Assembly (NCBI RefSeq): GCF_000741715.1
Contig: NZ_JGZN01000011.1
Location: 27 to 64,026 of the forward strand
Direction: 5' to 3'
Source of the DNA: Bifidobacterium saguini DSM 23967
GTDB lineage: Bacteria; Actinomycetota; Actinomycetes; Actinomycetales; Bifidobacteriaceae
DNA: 64,000 nt
The position numbers were made by a program, and so were the translations under genes. Positions 16,607-25,588 of the stretch are shown here, in pieces (position 1 is the first letter of the stretch; every line of letters begins with the position of its first letter). Below the pieces are notes generated by a model, which worked only from the letters and a program-made list of their open reading frames with translations, had not been told where the DNA came from and ran no database searches.

Positions 16607-19111
16607 TCACGCGGTGCGCAACAATGGCTCAGCCACGGCTTGAATCACCGAAATCGGCATATGCGAGTCATCGAAATCGTGGCGAGGATGGCTGCTGGCC
16701 TTGCTTTCCAGCGTATGCAATGCCCCTAATGCTCCGGCACCGTTCTCGCGGATAAGCGAGTACGCACGCTCCTTGGTAAGGTAATCGATTTGCGCATCGT
16801 ACAGCACGCGGAATGCATCTTCGATGGCCGGATCCTCTGCGATACTCAATGCACCTGAAACCACAACCTGCGCAGCAGTCGGAACATTGGCAACGGTGAC
16901 CGTCAGACCGAATGTGTCCACATCATATGAGACCTGAGCTTCTGCGGGCTCACCATCTACGGTAACCGCAAGATCGGTTTGCGCCACACCTTGGAAGGTG
17001 ATGCTCCAAGTGCGATATTCGGGAACGGCTGCAGTATTGCCAGCTGCCGGCTCGATGACGAATCTAGAGCGACCAGCAGCCTCATGCCAAGCAAAGCTCA
17101 TGGCAGTGGAGGCCAATGCCGATTCGTCTGGACGAGCCTGATTGGAGCCATCGTCTTCCTTGAGCGTAAACGCGCCAGAAGCACCAGGGAACACCAATAC
17201 CTCGAGATGCACCGGATTATCGACGGAGTTCTCGCGACCGTTCAGCTCATCCAACTGCTGCAACGGCACGATGCCGCCCGCCTTGGCAAACACCGGCATG
17301 CCATCAAGCCCGCGCCACACCTCGAATTTACGACCGTTGGTTGAACGGGATTCATAGCGGCGCCCGGTAAAGAAGTCGAACCAAGTGCCCTGCGGCAACC
17401 AAACGTCTGCTTTGGCCAACTGCACATCGCGGTCGGCGGGCGTGACAATCGGAGCTACAACCAGTTCTGTACCGAAGCGGAATTCCTGTTCCACACCGTA
17501 GGCGTTCGCATTCTCCGGCGATTGCCAATACATCGGTTCAACCAGAGGGCGGCCTTCAACCGCAGCGCGCCAATTCATCGTGTACAAGTACGGCAGGAGC
17601 ATATGACGCAGTCGCAGCGCCATATCCATCGCCGCTTCCACCTCGGCATGGAAGTTCCAGGGTTCCTTGCCGTTGAATGGCGAATCAGTGGAGTGAAGTC
17701 GGTTAATCGGGCTGAATGTGCCGAGCTGATACCAGCGGGCCTCAAGTTCCTCATCGCGGTAGCCGAACATGTGGCCGCCGATGTCGTGACTCCACCAGCC
17801 ATAGCCGATATTGGATGCGGTGGAGGTGAAGTACGGCTGGAATTTCAGCGATTCCCAGGTGACTACCGTATCGCCGGAGAAGCCGACCGGATAACGATGC
17901 GAGCCTGGACCTGCGTAGCGGGAGAAGGTGAGCGGCCAATGGCCCTCACGCCCCGAATCGAGATAATGCATGTGATTGAGCATCCACAATGGATCCAAAC
18001 CCTTTTGACGGGTCACACCGCCCTGCTGCCAGTCCAGCCACCAGAAATCGGTGCCCACGTTTTCAAGCTTATGATGCAGCTGGAAGTACGCATCCATGAA
18101 TCGCGGGCTGGTCAAATCGAATTCCACCGGCTCTTCGCTCTTAGGATCGATTCCCATATGCTCAGCCACTTCGGCATAGCCCTCCTCGAAGGCACGAATG
18201 CCATCGCGAGGATGAACGTTCAGCGTGGTTTTGAGGCCGCGCTCATGCAGAGTGCGCTGGAATTGTTCTGGATCGGGGAAGAACTTGCGATTCCAGGTGT
18301 ATCCGGTCCAACCGGAACCATATTTGGGGTCCACGTCATCCACGAGATGCCAATCCATGTCGATAACGGCAGTGGTGAACGGCAAGCCCTCCTGCTCAAA
18401 GCGGTCCACCAACTCCAGATATTCGGCCTCAGTGTAGCGATGGTAGCGGCTCCACCAGTTGCCAAGAGCGAAACGCGGCAACAGCGGAGTCGGACCGGTC
18501 AGGCGATAGAAATCCTGCACAGCTTCAATGAAACGGTGACCATAACCAAAGAAGTACAGGTCGATGCCATCGTTGTCACGCGGAACCACCCAAGTGCCGA
18601 ATGGATTGGCCTCGCCTTTGACTTCGGCAGCTTCATCGCCATCAACGATTATGTTGGAAGCTGAGTCGTCGATAACCGCCCAGCCATCATGCGAGATCAC
18701 GCCGAGGCCAAGCTCCGTCTCGCCGTTCACCTCATCGAGCGTACGAGCCGTTCCCCTGAGGTTGCCGCGCTGCGTATCCCCGTAATGCCAAGTGTTCATC
18801 TGGGAGTTGGCCACGCCTTTGACCACAATGCTCAAGCCTTCCTTGCTGAAAGGCCGCATATCATAGGTCAAGCGCAAAGACGGCGTATCAACAATAAGCA
18901 GGCCATCGCGAACGACTTGAGTGAAGCGTGGGGTTTCACCGGCAAAGTTACGGTCGACGACCATCTGCGTGGCATGATTCTCGAAGTGGCCATCGTCTTG
19001 CCATTCGAGGCGGATAAGCGATTCCGTAAGGATGCCAATACGCCAGCGGTCACCTTGAATCACCGCAGCCTGGCTCATGCCGGGATTGGTCGCGAGTTTC
19101 GGGAAGGTCAT
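16607..19111 (-). CDS. Glycoside hydrolase family 31 alpha-glycosidase (834 aa)
   Basis: GH31 enzymes are retaining alpha-glucosidases, alpha-xylosidases or transglycosylases. The N-terminal beta domain (about 1-200) precedes the barrel. The nucleophile lies in WWLDWQQGG (Asp360). The acid/base is probably Asp414 in VGFSGDTVVTW, and WSHDIGGHMFG is the usual substrate loop. The WLDWQQ form is not the KTDFGE form of classical alpha-xylosidases such as YicI, so the specificity is uncertain. No signal peptide. It lies downstream of GH30 and GH42 in the same direction but behind a terminator, and no operator was seen before it. Confidence 0.9.
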   Translation of the reverse strand: MTFPKLATNPGMSQAAVIQGDRWRIGILTESLIRLEWQDDGHFENHATQMVVDRNFAGETPRFTQVVRDGLLIVDTPSLRLTYDMRPFSKEGLSIVVKGVANSQMNTWHYGDTQRGNLRGTARTLDEVNGETELGLGVISHDGWAVIDDSASNIIVDGDEAAEVKGEANPFGTWVVPRDNDGIDLYFFGYGHRFIEAVQDFYRLTGPTPLLPRFALGNWWSRYHRYTEAEYLELVDRFEQEGLPFTTAVIDMDWHLVDDVDPKYGSGWTGYTWNRKFFPDPEQFQRTLHERGLKTTLNVHPRDGIRAFEEGYAEVAEHMGIDPKSEEPVEFDLTSPRFMDAYFQLHHKLENVGTDFWWLDWQQGGVTRQKGLDPLWMLNHMHYLDSGREGHWPLTFSRYAGPGSHRYPVGFSGDTVVTWESLKFQPYFTSTASNIGYGWWSHDIGGHMFGYRDEELEARWYQLGTFSPINRLHSTDSPFNGKEPWNFHAEVEAAMDMALRLRHMLLPYLYTMNWRAAVEGRPLVEPMYWQSPENANAYGVEQEFRFGTELVVAPIVTPADRDVQLAKADVWLPQGTWFDFFTGRRYESRSTNGRKFEVWRGLDGMPVFAKAGGIVPLQQLDELNGRENSVDNPVHLEVLVFPGASGAFTLKEDDGSNQARPDESALASTAMSFAWHEAAGRSRFVIEPAAGNTAAVPEYRTWSITFQGVAQTDLAVTVDGEPAEAQVSYDVDTFGLTVTVANVPTAAQVVVSGALSIAEDPAIEDAFRVLYDAQIDYLTKERAYSLIRENGAGALGALHTLESKASSHPRHDFDDSHMPISVIQAVAEPLLRTA

Positions 19112-19261
19112 GCCGAGCTCCTTTGCATAGTGACGCCTGAATTCATGACAACGATATCATCAATAGTCGCCAATTCAGAAGCCGACATGAATCCCTCAGC
19201 GCAGTGCGACACATCGCATCATGCCCAATGACTGCAATGCGACGTATGACCGACAATGCAA

Positions 19262-19293
19262 AACTCCTCTCGTCGCATGCGACGGGAGGAGTT
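19262..19293 (-). terminator. Terminator of the GH30 gene
   Basis: AACTCCTC arms with an inner CGTCGCA/TGCGACG stem give a 16-bp hairpin with one wobble or mismatch. TTTT continues on the minus strand. It lies 25 bases after the GH30 stop. Confidence 0.8.
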
Positions 19294-19317
19294 GCCGATG
19301 GCTCAAACCGAAATCAA

Positions 19318-20664
19318 TCAGTCAAGCACGAAGGTGTTGAAGGAGCGCGGAGCGAGCGTGACCTTGATGCCGCGGGATGCGTTGGCCGGGTCGGCGAACT
19401 CGAACGGCATCTCGTTCTCCAGCGCGTTTTGTGCCACCACGACCACCGTGCCGTCCGGGTTGCGGAAGGCGATGGCCATCGAGTTGAAGTGGCCGGTGGT
19501 ACCGAGCAGCTTGGCGCCCGGACGCACATACTTGGAGAAGTGACGCATCACGTAGTATTCAGGGTTGCGACGCACTTCGTGGGTGTCGGCGGTGATGGTG
19601 AACAGGGAGTTCTGCCACCAGCCCCAAGTGGAATCCTGATCGTCCAGAATCATGTTCCAGTAGGTGTATGCGGTGGCGCCATTGCGGAAGTAGTGGTTGA
19701 TCAGATGGAACACGTATTCCGCGTATTCCCAAGTGTTCTGACCGTCGCCGCATTCGGATTCGGACTGGATGAGCTCGATCTCCGGCCAGGATTCGTGGGT
19801 GCGGGCGATGCAGTTCTGGCCAGCCCACTGGTAGGCGATGCCCTTGATATAATGGCGGGCGCCGTCGTCGAAGAGAATGTTGTCCACGAAACGGTTGTAG
19901 TTGTTGAGGGCCATGCCGTAGCCGCCGCCGGTCCACTTCATGTCTTCCGGACCGTTCAGGGTACCCAGCCAGATGTCGGTGTCGAGGCTGGCTTCGTCGA
20001 AGGCGGGGCCAAGGTAGTCGCGAATGAAGACCTTCAGGGCTTCAGCATCCCACAGGGCGCTCGGGAACTTCTGGTCGGCAAACACCTCGTTCTGCACATG
20101 CAGCTGGTTCACGGTGATGCCATGCTCGGCGTAGGCCTGAATGTACTTGACCAGGTACTTGGCGTAGGCCTTGAGATTTTCCGGGGTCTGGATAAGACGG
20201 CCATAGTTGTAGGCCTTCGGGCGCTTCATCCAGGTCGGCGGGGACCACGGGCTGGAGAACAGACGCATATCCGGCTGCCATTCCTGAGCACGGTGGATGT
20301 ACGGAATCAGGGTTTCCTCGTCGCGCTCGACGGAGAAGTGCTCCATGTCATAGTCACCTTCGACCTCGTCGTAGCTGTACCAGTGGTCAGCGAAGTCGTT
20401 GGCGGCCACAGGTGCGCGGTTGAACGTGAAGTTCATTTCTTCGGGGTCGAAGAGCTCCTTGATGATTTGGTCGCGTTCGGCTTCGGTTACGGTCTGCAAC
20501 GGCAGCCAGCCGAGTTCGTTGAAGCAGCCGCCGAAACCGCGCAGCGACTGGTATTCGTTGCCGTCGAGCTGCAGATCGGCAGCAACGGTCGCACCGGTGG
20601 CTGCAACTTCGGCCGAACGATCCACAAGCTTGGCGTCCGGGGTGGTGGCGATCCATGTGGTCAT
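19318..20664 (-). CDS. Glycoside hydrolase family 30 enzyme (448 aa, cytoplasmic)
   Basis: The start of the barrel, RGFGGCFNELGW, and the acid/base block HVQNE (Glu193) mark GH30. The nucleophile is in QSESECGDG (Glu302 or Glu304). The C-terminus folds into the usual small beta domain (RNPDGTVVVVAQN). GH30 members cleave beta-glucosylceramide, beta-1,6-glucan, beta-1,6-galactan or beta-xylosides. The absence of a signal peptide points to short imported oligosaccharides. An operator-like site of the same type as at the GPH transporter and TetR paralog 4 genes stands before it, so co-regulation with them is likely. Confidence 0.9.
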   Translation of the reverse strand: MTTWIATTPDAKLVDRSAEVAATGATVAADLQLDGNEYQSLRGFGGCFNELGWLPLQTVTEAERDQIIKELFDPEEMNFTFNRAPVAANDFADHWYSYDEVEGDYDMEHFSVERDEETLIPYIHRAQEWQPDMRLFSSPWSPPTWMKRPKAYNYGRLIQTPENLKAYAKYLVKYIQAYAEHGITVNQLHVQNEVFADQKFPSALWDAEALKVFIRDYLGPAFDEASLDTDIWLGTLNGPEDMKWTGGGYGMALNNYNRFVDNILFDDGARHYIKGIAYQWAGQNCIARTHESWPEIELIQSESECGDGQNTWEYAEYVFHLINHYFRNGATAYTYWNMILDDQDSTWGWWQNSLFTITADTHEVRRNPEYYVMRHFSKYVRPGAKLLGTTGHFNSMAIAFRNPDGTVVVVAQNALENEMPFEFADPANASRGIKVTLAPRSFNTFVLD

Positions 20665-20755
20665 GATGGATTTCCTTTCTTTGGATGGTTACGCGGTTGC
20701 TCCAGCCGCGCTGCTCTTCGTTGAGTTATGCTTCTTCGCCGTCAGGTGACTTCTT

Positions 20756-20775
20756 TATCTAACAGCTACTAGATA
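20756..20775. promoter_or_regulatory. Operator-like inverted repeat before the GH30 gene
   Basis: TATCTAACAGCTACTAGATA: TATCTA/TAGATA arms in a 20-base frame. The same frame and half-site occur at 24617-24636 and 25495-25514. It lies 92 bases before the GH30 start, in a 285-base interval that otherwise holds only the GH42 terminator. Confidence 0.65.
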
Positions 20776-20899
20776 TATATAGCGCAAGATATGACTAGGA
20801 AACACCGGCATGTCTCAATTGTTGTGAATATCCTATGTTTTATTTATCTACCTTTTAGTAGTTATTGGATACCACATACGTTGCCGCACACAGCAAAAA

Positions 20900-20925
20900 G
20901 GCTCTCCTTCAATCGAAGGAGAGCC
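20900..20925 (-). terminator. Terminator of the GH42 gene
   Basis: GGCTCTCCTTC, loop AATC, GAAGGAGAGCC, followed on the minus strand by CTTTTTG-type sequence; 25 bases past the GH42 stop. Confidence 0.85.
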
Positions 20926-20949
20926 AAAATCACAGGGACCAATCAATCA

Positions 20950-23085
20950 TCAATCAATGATGACAGCCAGGTTCCAGCGCGGGATTGTCAGTTCCTCACC
21001 AGCCTGAACGCTCTTGCTCGGACGAACGGCGAGCGCAGCGGAGGCCGCTTCGTCAACAGTGCCATCCGGACCAATAACTTGAGGCGCCACGACCACCGAA
21101 CCGGTCACCGGGCTCGGGAAAGTTACCGAATCGGCAGAATAGTTGAGCAGGTAGGTCACGGTTTCGCTGGCCTGGTTCACGCCTTGACGCACGGTGACGG
21201 TACCGGCGAGCGGCAGACCAACCGGCTTGAGACCGGCATGCTCCACAGCCTCGCGAACCACGGTACGCATCGTATCGGCATCCAGCAAGGTGCCAATCCA
21301 TTCGGCGCTGCCCTGACCGAATTGATGACGGGTCACTGCCGCATAGGATTCCCATGCATAGTGGCCATAGCGGGCAAGCACTTCGGTATTGGCGGCGGTA
21401 TCTACCTTCAGCAGTTCAATCAATGCTTCGGCCTGAGTTGCCGCGGTGCCGGCCAGTGTTGCATCATCCGCAAACTCAACGGCAACACGATTCTTCGGGC
21501 GGATGAACTGGTTGTAGGTCAGGCCGAACACGTCCGTCAGGTTGTGCGGTGCGCGATCATCCCAGACCGTGACCTCATCATCGGTGATGAACGAGCGCAT
21601 CGTGGAAAGCAGATGGCCACCGTTCGCCACGAAGTCGCGCAGGCGCGCAATAGTCCCCTCCGGCGTGCAGTAGAGGGCCGGGGTCACGATCATGGCGTAC
21701 TGCGCAAGACGCTCGGCGGGGGCATCCACTGGCAGGAAGTCGCACTCCACGTTGAGCTGGAAGAAGGCATCGTAGACGCGGCGCACAATGTCGTTGTAGT
21801 TGACGCCCACTCCATCCGGGAAACCGGTTTCCACACGGAACCATTCCAATGCGGAAAGCGCCTCGTTGGAGACCATGATGGCCACCTTGTTACGCTTGGC
21901 GAGATGCACCAGACGCCCGCCTACGGCAATGTCCGCAACCTCGCGGCCGAATACGCCGGCCTCTTCGTAGGTCGGGTTCGATTCCATGTCGTGGCTTAAG
22001 AGCCCCTTCCAATAGGTTTCGAAGGAGTTATGGATGGAATGCCAGTGCCAGTATTCCACCATGTCCGCGCCGGATGCCAAGTGCGAGTAAGCCTGCAAGC
22101 GCAGCTGACCGGGGAACGGCACCCAGCCATGCTGCCCCTGAGCCTCGGTTTCCAAGACCAGATAATTGGCACCATTCTTGGTGGAACGGGTCACATCGCC
22201 ACCGAAGGCGATTTCGGTGCCGGTAAGCTCATCCTCGGTTGGATGGTAGATGTCCACGCCGGTGATGTCCACGGCCTTGGAAGCCTTGAAATGATCGACG
22301 GCCGGTTGGATGCCGTAGGAGTAGCCGCGCCATTCGAAGTCGAAGTTCTGGGTGACGAACTGGTCCTCGCGGGCGTATTCGCGCACGATATCCGCCTGCC
22401 ATGCGAGGAATTCAGCCACCTGCGCACGGCGGAAACGGTCGAATTCGCCGCGCAACGATTGGTTGATCGTATTGGTCACATCCGGGAAGTCCTCCCAAGC
22501 GTCCACACGGTTGGACCAATAGTCGAGCCCAAAGTGGGCGTTTAACGCATCCAAATCATCATGGAACTTGCCGCGCAGGTACTTGATGAACAACGCCTGC
22601 ATATCAGGGCTTACGGAATCGTAATACTTGGTTTCGTTATCCACCTGATAGCCGATGACCGCCGGATGGTTGGCTACATGCTCAATCAGGCGGCGAATCA
22701 CGCGTTCGCCATAGTACCGGTAGGCAGGGTTGACGATATCCATGATCTGGCGCGGGCCGTACTTGCCGGGGCCTGCCGGAGTCTCGGCCAGTACATCCGG
22801 GTGCATCTTGACCAACCATGCGGGCACCGCGTACGTGGGTGTGCCGACGATCACGCTGATGCCGTGGCGATGTGCGGCTTCCAGCGCACGGTCGACATGG
22901 CTGAAATCGAATACGCCCGGCTGTGGCTCGCAGGTGCTCCAGGTTGATTCGGCGATACGAATCACGTTGATGCCGGCCGCATCCATCATGCGCATATCGG
23001 TTTCGATACGGTCCTGCCCTGCGGGCATGTATTCGTCATAGTAGGCTGCGCCGAACAGGATGCGGTCAACGCTGGTCTTGCTCAT
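20950..23085 (-). CDS. Glycoside hydrolase family 42 beta-galactosidase (711 aa)
   Basis: GH42 enzymes cleave terminal beta-galactosides in the cytoplasm. The sequence opens with the family block FGAAYYDEYM. The acid/base is Glu151 in YQVDNETKYY and the nucleophile is Glu312 in YLVLETEAQG. The trimerisation domain (about 390-610) and a C-terminal beta domain complete the usual length. Bifidobacteria carry several GH42 types that differ in preference (galacto-oligosaccharides, lacto-N-tetraose, plant galactans); the type cannot be fixed here. It lies just downstream of a sugar transporter gene and upstream of GH30, which argues for a plant or milk galactoside as substrate. Confidence 0.93.
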   Translation of the reverse strand: MSKTSVDRILFGAAYYDEYMPAGQDRIETDMRMMDAAGINVIRIAESTWSTCEPQPGVFDFSHVDRALEAAHRHGISVIVGTPTYAVPAWLVKMHPDVLAETPAGPGKYGPRQIMDIVNPAYRYYGERVIRRLIEHVANHPAVIGYQVDNETKYYDSVSPDMQALFIKYLRGKFHDDLDALNAHFGLDYWSNRVDAWEDFPDVTNTINQSLRGEFDRFRRAQVAEFLAWQADIVREYAREDQFVTQNFDFEWRGYSYGIQPAVDHFKASKAVDITGVDIYHPTEDELTGTEIAFGGDVTRSTKNGANYLVLETEAQGQHGWVPFPGQLRLQAYSHLASGADMVEYWHWHSIHNSFETYWKGLLSHDMESNPTYEEAGVFGREVADIAVGGRLVHLAKRNKVAIMVSNEALSALEWFRVETGFPDGVGVNYNDIVRRVYDAFFQLNVECDFLPVDAPAERLAQYAMIVTPALYCTPEGTIARLRDFVANGGHLLSTMRSFITDDEVTVWDDRAPHNLTDVFGLTYNQFIRPKNRVAVEFADDATLAGTAATQAEALIELLKVDTAANTEVLARYGHYAWESYAAVTRHQFGQGSAEWIGTLLDADTMRTVVREAVEHAGLKPVGLPLAGTVTVRQGVNQASETVTYLLNYSADSVTFPSPVTGSVVVAPQVIGPDGTVDEAASAALAVRPSKSVQAGEELTIPRWNLAVIID

Positions 23086-23161
23086 CGTAAGGTCACTCCC
23101 CTGCTGTGGTTGGATTTGATTTGATTTGGTTGTATGTAATGCTGACTGGAATGTATGGAAA

Positions 23162-23198
23162 CGGCCGGTCCACTGGATTGATTCAAGCGGACCGGCCG
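23162..23198 (-). terminator. Hairpin after the transporter gene
   Basis: CGGCCGGTCC and GGACCGGCCG form a 10-bp GC-rich stem with a 17-base loop in the 156-base gap between the transporter stop (23242) and the GH42 start (23085). The T run is weak, so partial read-through into GH42 is plausible. Confidence 0.6.
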
Positions 23199-23241
23199 CA
23201 GCCGAGAGGGTTATTGCATGGTTTCGCGTTCTACGCGAGGC

Positions 23242-24570
23242 TTACTTGACGCCCTTGATCATCATGATGAACACGCAGCCGAGCAGCGCGAACACGATGG
23301 AGATCGGGAAGGCGGCGGCGTAGCCGAGGGTCATGGTGATCACGGACATGAGCACCGGGCCGAGCATCTGACCCAAGGTGGTGGCGAGGTTCAGCACACC
23401 GAGGTCCTTGCCTGCCTCTTCCTTGTTCGGCAGCACGTCGACGTTCAGGGCCTGATCCACGGAGGAGTAGACACCGTAGCCGAGGCCAGCGATGCCGGCA
23501 TAGAGGAACATGCCCAGCGTGGTCGGCATGATCCACGGCATAGCCATACCGATGGCGAACAGCACGGAAGCGGCAACGACCGGAATCTTACGGCGGCCGA
23601 TGAGGTCGGAGATCGGGCCGGCGACCACGGAACCGCCAAGGGAAACGACCATAGTGATCACGGACATGGTGGCCATTGCAGCACCGGCAGCAGTGTCATC
23701 AAGGCCGATGTACTTCTGGAAGATGAGCAGCTGATAGACGGTGATCATCTGGTAGCTCAGCAGCATGCAAATACGGCCGGCGAATGCCTTGTAGAAGTCG
23801 TGAGCGGTGGAGAACTTTGGCGGAATGAAGCTGCGGAGCACATCGGAGGCCTTGCCCTCATCCTTGGGCAGGAAGTCTGCGGAGGATTCCTTCGGCACGA
23901 TGATCACGGCAACGATGCCTCCGAGGAACATCAGGATGCCGGCGAGAATGAAGCCTGGGAACGGCTTCAGGATAAAAGCAGAACCGATAAGGGTACCAAT
24001 CGGAGCACCGCAGGTCTGGCCGGCGCCGAAGAAAGCGGACATGGTGCCACGCACGTTCATCGGGATACGGTCGGAGATCATGGCGACCAGCGGGGCAATC
24101 ATGGCGTTCAGACCAAACATGCACAGGCAGTAAATGATGGTGATGGCCACAGCATTGGTGACCATGCCGGTCAGGAACAGGGTCACACCGCCGAGAATGG
24201 CGCCGAGCACGATGAACGGAGTACGGCGGCCCCACTTGGAGCGAGAACGATCGGACAGGGTGCCGAACAGCAGGTTGGAAACCAGGGAGGCGACTGCAGT
24301 ACAGGCGTTGATTACACCGGTCAGGCCTTCAACATCCGGGCCGAAGATGGACTGCAGGTGCTTGGTGAGCAGCACGGCGGAAACGATGGCCAGACCGCTC
24401 ATCCACAGCAGGCCAAAGACCAGGAAGCCGGCGCCGAAACGAATCAGCGTGACCTTGTCCATCTGCTTGCCGGTTTCGGGAGACAGCGACGGATCCTTGT
24501 CCGCCGCTTCGATATTCGCATTGAAGGCCGCCAGACGCTCGTCTGCGGGGATTGCGGTTGAAGCACTCAT
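23242..24570 (-). CDS. MFS/GPH-type sugar transporter (442 aa)
   Basis: About 12 membrane helices after a polar N-terminus of some 50 residues. The motif GTLSDRSRSKWGRRTPFIVLG after helix 2 is the one seen in GPH and SLC45-like glycoside carriers. It probably brings the substrate of the neighbouring GH42 and GH30 enzymes into the cell by cation symport. It is the first gene after TetR paralog 4 and is preceded by an operator-like site at 24617-24636. GH42 follows in the same direction. Confidence 0.85.
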   Translation of the reverse strand: MSASTAIPADERLAAFNANIEAADKDPSLSPETGKQMDKVTLIRFGAGFLVFGLLWMSGLAIVSAVLLTKHLQSIFGPDVEGLTGVINACTAVASLVSNLLFGTLSDRSRSKWGRRTPFIVLGAILGGVTLFLTGMVTNAVAITIIYCLCMFGLNAMIAPLVAMISDRIPMNVRGTMSAFFGAGQTCGAPIGTLIGSAFILKPFPGFILAGILMFLGGIVAVIIVPKESSADFLPKDEGKASDVLRSFIPPKFSTAHDFYKAFAGRICMLLSYQMITVYQLLIFQKYIGLDDTAAGAAMATMSVITMVVSLGGSVVAGPISDLIGRRKIPVVAASVLFAIGMAMPWIMPTTLGMFLYAGIAGLGYGVYSSVDQALNVDVLPNKEEAGKDLGVLNLATTLGQMLGPVLMSVITMTLGYAAAFPISIVFALLGCVFIMMIKGVK

Positions 24571-24616
24571 CCTTGAACCTCGTGTTCCTTATTTCTTCAG
24601 TGTCTGCTTTGACATG

Positions 24617-24636
24617 TATCTAACATGCATTAGATA
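24617..24636. promoter_or_regulatory. Operator-like inverted repeat before the sugar transporter gene
   Basis: TATCTAACATGCATTAGATA lies 47 bases before the transporter start. Its TATC(T/G)AA half-sites and 20-base span match the sites at 20756 and 25495. A further TATTAG-n4-CTAATA repeat lies at 24689-24704. Confidence 0.7.
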
Positions 24637-24850
24637 TGCCATTAGCATAAACCTGAAAACATTCTTTGTCAAATTGTTATATAGCAGGTATTAGATAGCT
24701 AATAAACATTGCAATTCCAACGATTATCAACCAGTAAGCGCCTTTTGCGACACGCGGAAATGATTTTATCTAGTAAAGACTCTTCAGTAGAACAGCAGCA
24801 TGAGCGGCGCCGCCAACACCATTGTTGACGGCATTCCACTCATCACAGCG

Positions 24851-25483
24851 TCAACGATAGTTATCCCAGAGGGGTGAAGGGAAAATCAGCGCTTCAAATT
24901 TCAGCCATTCATCATACAAATCCACGGGAGGCTGACGCATCCAACGCAGCTGAGTTCCATCCATAGCCTCAATGCACAGACGAACTATCGGCTTCATGGA
25001 ATCCTCCCACGAGCCCAGTTGAGAAGGAATCACCCACGGATAACGGCAATAATGATCCCAAACCGCTTCCGGACGATTCTCGAAGTACTCGAACAACGGA
25101 TGCTCGGGGCTGAACGCCTCGGATTCAAGGCTCATGTACAAGCGCACCAATTCGCGCCGCTGCGCGTTATACCGAACCAAATACCTCAGATATGAGGGGA
25201 ATAGCAGACGATTGGGGTCACTGCCCGGCAATCCTGATTGCATAAAGTCGTCAGGCGTGCCATATGTATCGTAATTGTCGGTGATAAGCATCGACAGCAG
25301 GCCTTCTTTATTGCCGATATAATGCAACAGGCCCGGCTGGCTCATGCCTACCGCATCAGCCACGTCTTTTAGGGATGTGCCATAATAGCCCTTCTCCCCC
25401 ACCAGACGTACTGCGGCTTGCGCAATCTCGCTGCGCCTTTCCTCGGGACTTTTACGCACCCTCTTCTGCTTCGCTGCTACCAT
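24851..25483 (-). CDS. TetR-family regulator (paralog 4), likely controls the transporter-GH42 and GH30 genes
   Basis: About 210 residues. The helix-turn-helix reads AAVRLVGEKGYYGTSLKDVA, then GMSQPGLLHYIGNK. The C-terminal signature (QLRWMRQPPVDL, EW, FPSPLWDNYR) is shared with the other three TetR proteins. An earlier ATG at 25492 lies inside a TATAAT box, so the start is set at 25483. In that case the message would be leaderless. The self-operator overlaps the promoter, and similar sites stand before the transporter and GH30 genes. Confidence 0.88.
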   Translation of the reverse strand: MVAAKQKRVRKSPEERRSEIAQAAVRLVGEKGYYGTSLKDVADAVGMSQPGLLHYIGNKEGLLSMLITDNYDTYGTPDDFMQSGLPGSDPNRLLFPSYLRYLVRYNAQRRELVRLYMSLESEAFSPEHPLFEYFENRPEAVWDHYCRYPWVIPSQLGSWEDSMKPIVRLCIEAMDGTQLRWMRQPPVDLYDEWLKFEALIFPSPLWDNYR

Positions 25484-25490
25484 GCGAGCC

Positions 25491-25514
25491 ATTATATCGA
25501 ATGTTTATTCGATA
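25491..25514 (-). promoter_or_regulatory. Promoter and self-operator of TetR paralog 4
   Basis: TATCGAAT, GTTT, ATTCGATA (25495-25514) is a perfect 8-bp-arm repeat. On the minus strand a perfect -10 box TATAAT (25496-25491) overlaps its edge and ends 7 bases before the ATG at 25483. A bound repressor would block RNA polymerase directly. Confidence 0.7.
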
Positions 25515-25537
25515 AGCGTCATTCTCTACAAAAAGAT

Positions 25538-25566
25538 GTGGCTCTCCTTAGACCGAGGAGAGCCAC
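25538..25566 (-). terminator. Terminator of the SDR-MFS-Gfo/Idh operon
   Basis: GTGGCTCTCCT, 7-base loop, AGGAGAGCCAC, followed on the minus strand by CATCTTTTTG; 23 bases past the Gfo/Idh stop. Confidence 0.85.
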
Positions 25567-25588
25567 AAAGTCAGCTTTCAATCGTCAA

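Noticed and set aside
16607..19111. Firm call of alpha-xylosidase for the GH31 enzyme
   Set aside because: The nucleophile block WWLDWQQGG is not the KTDFGE form of classical alpha-xylosidases, so only the family is stated.
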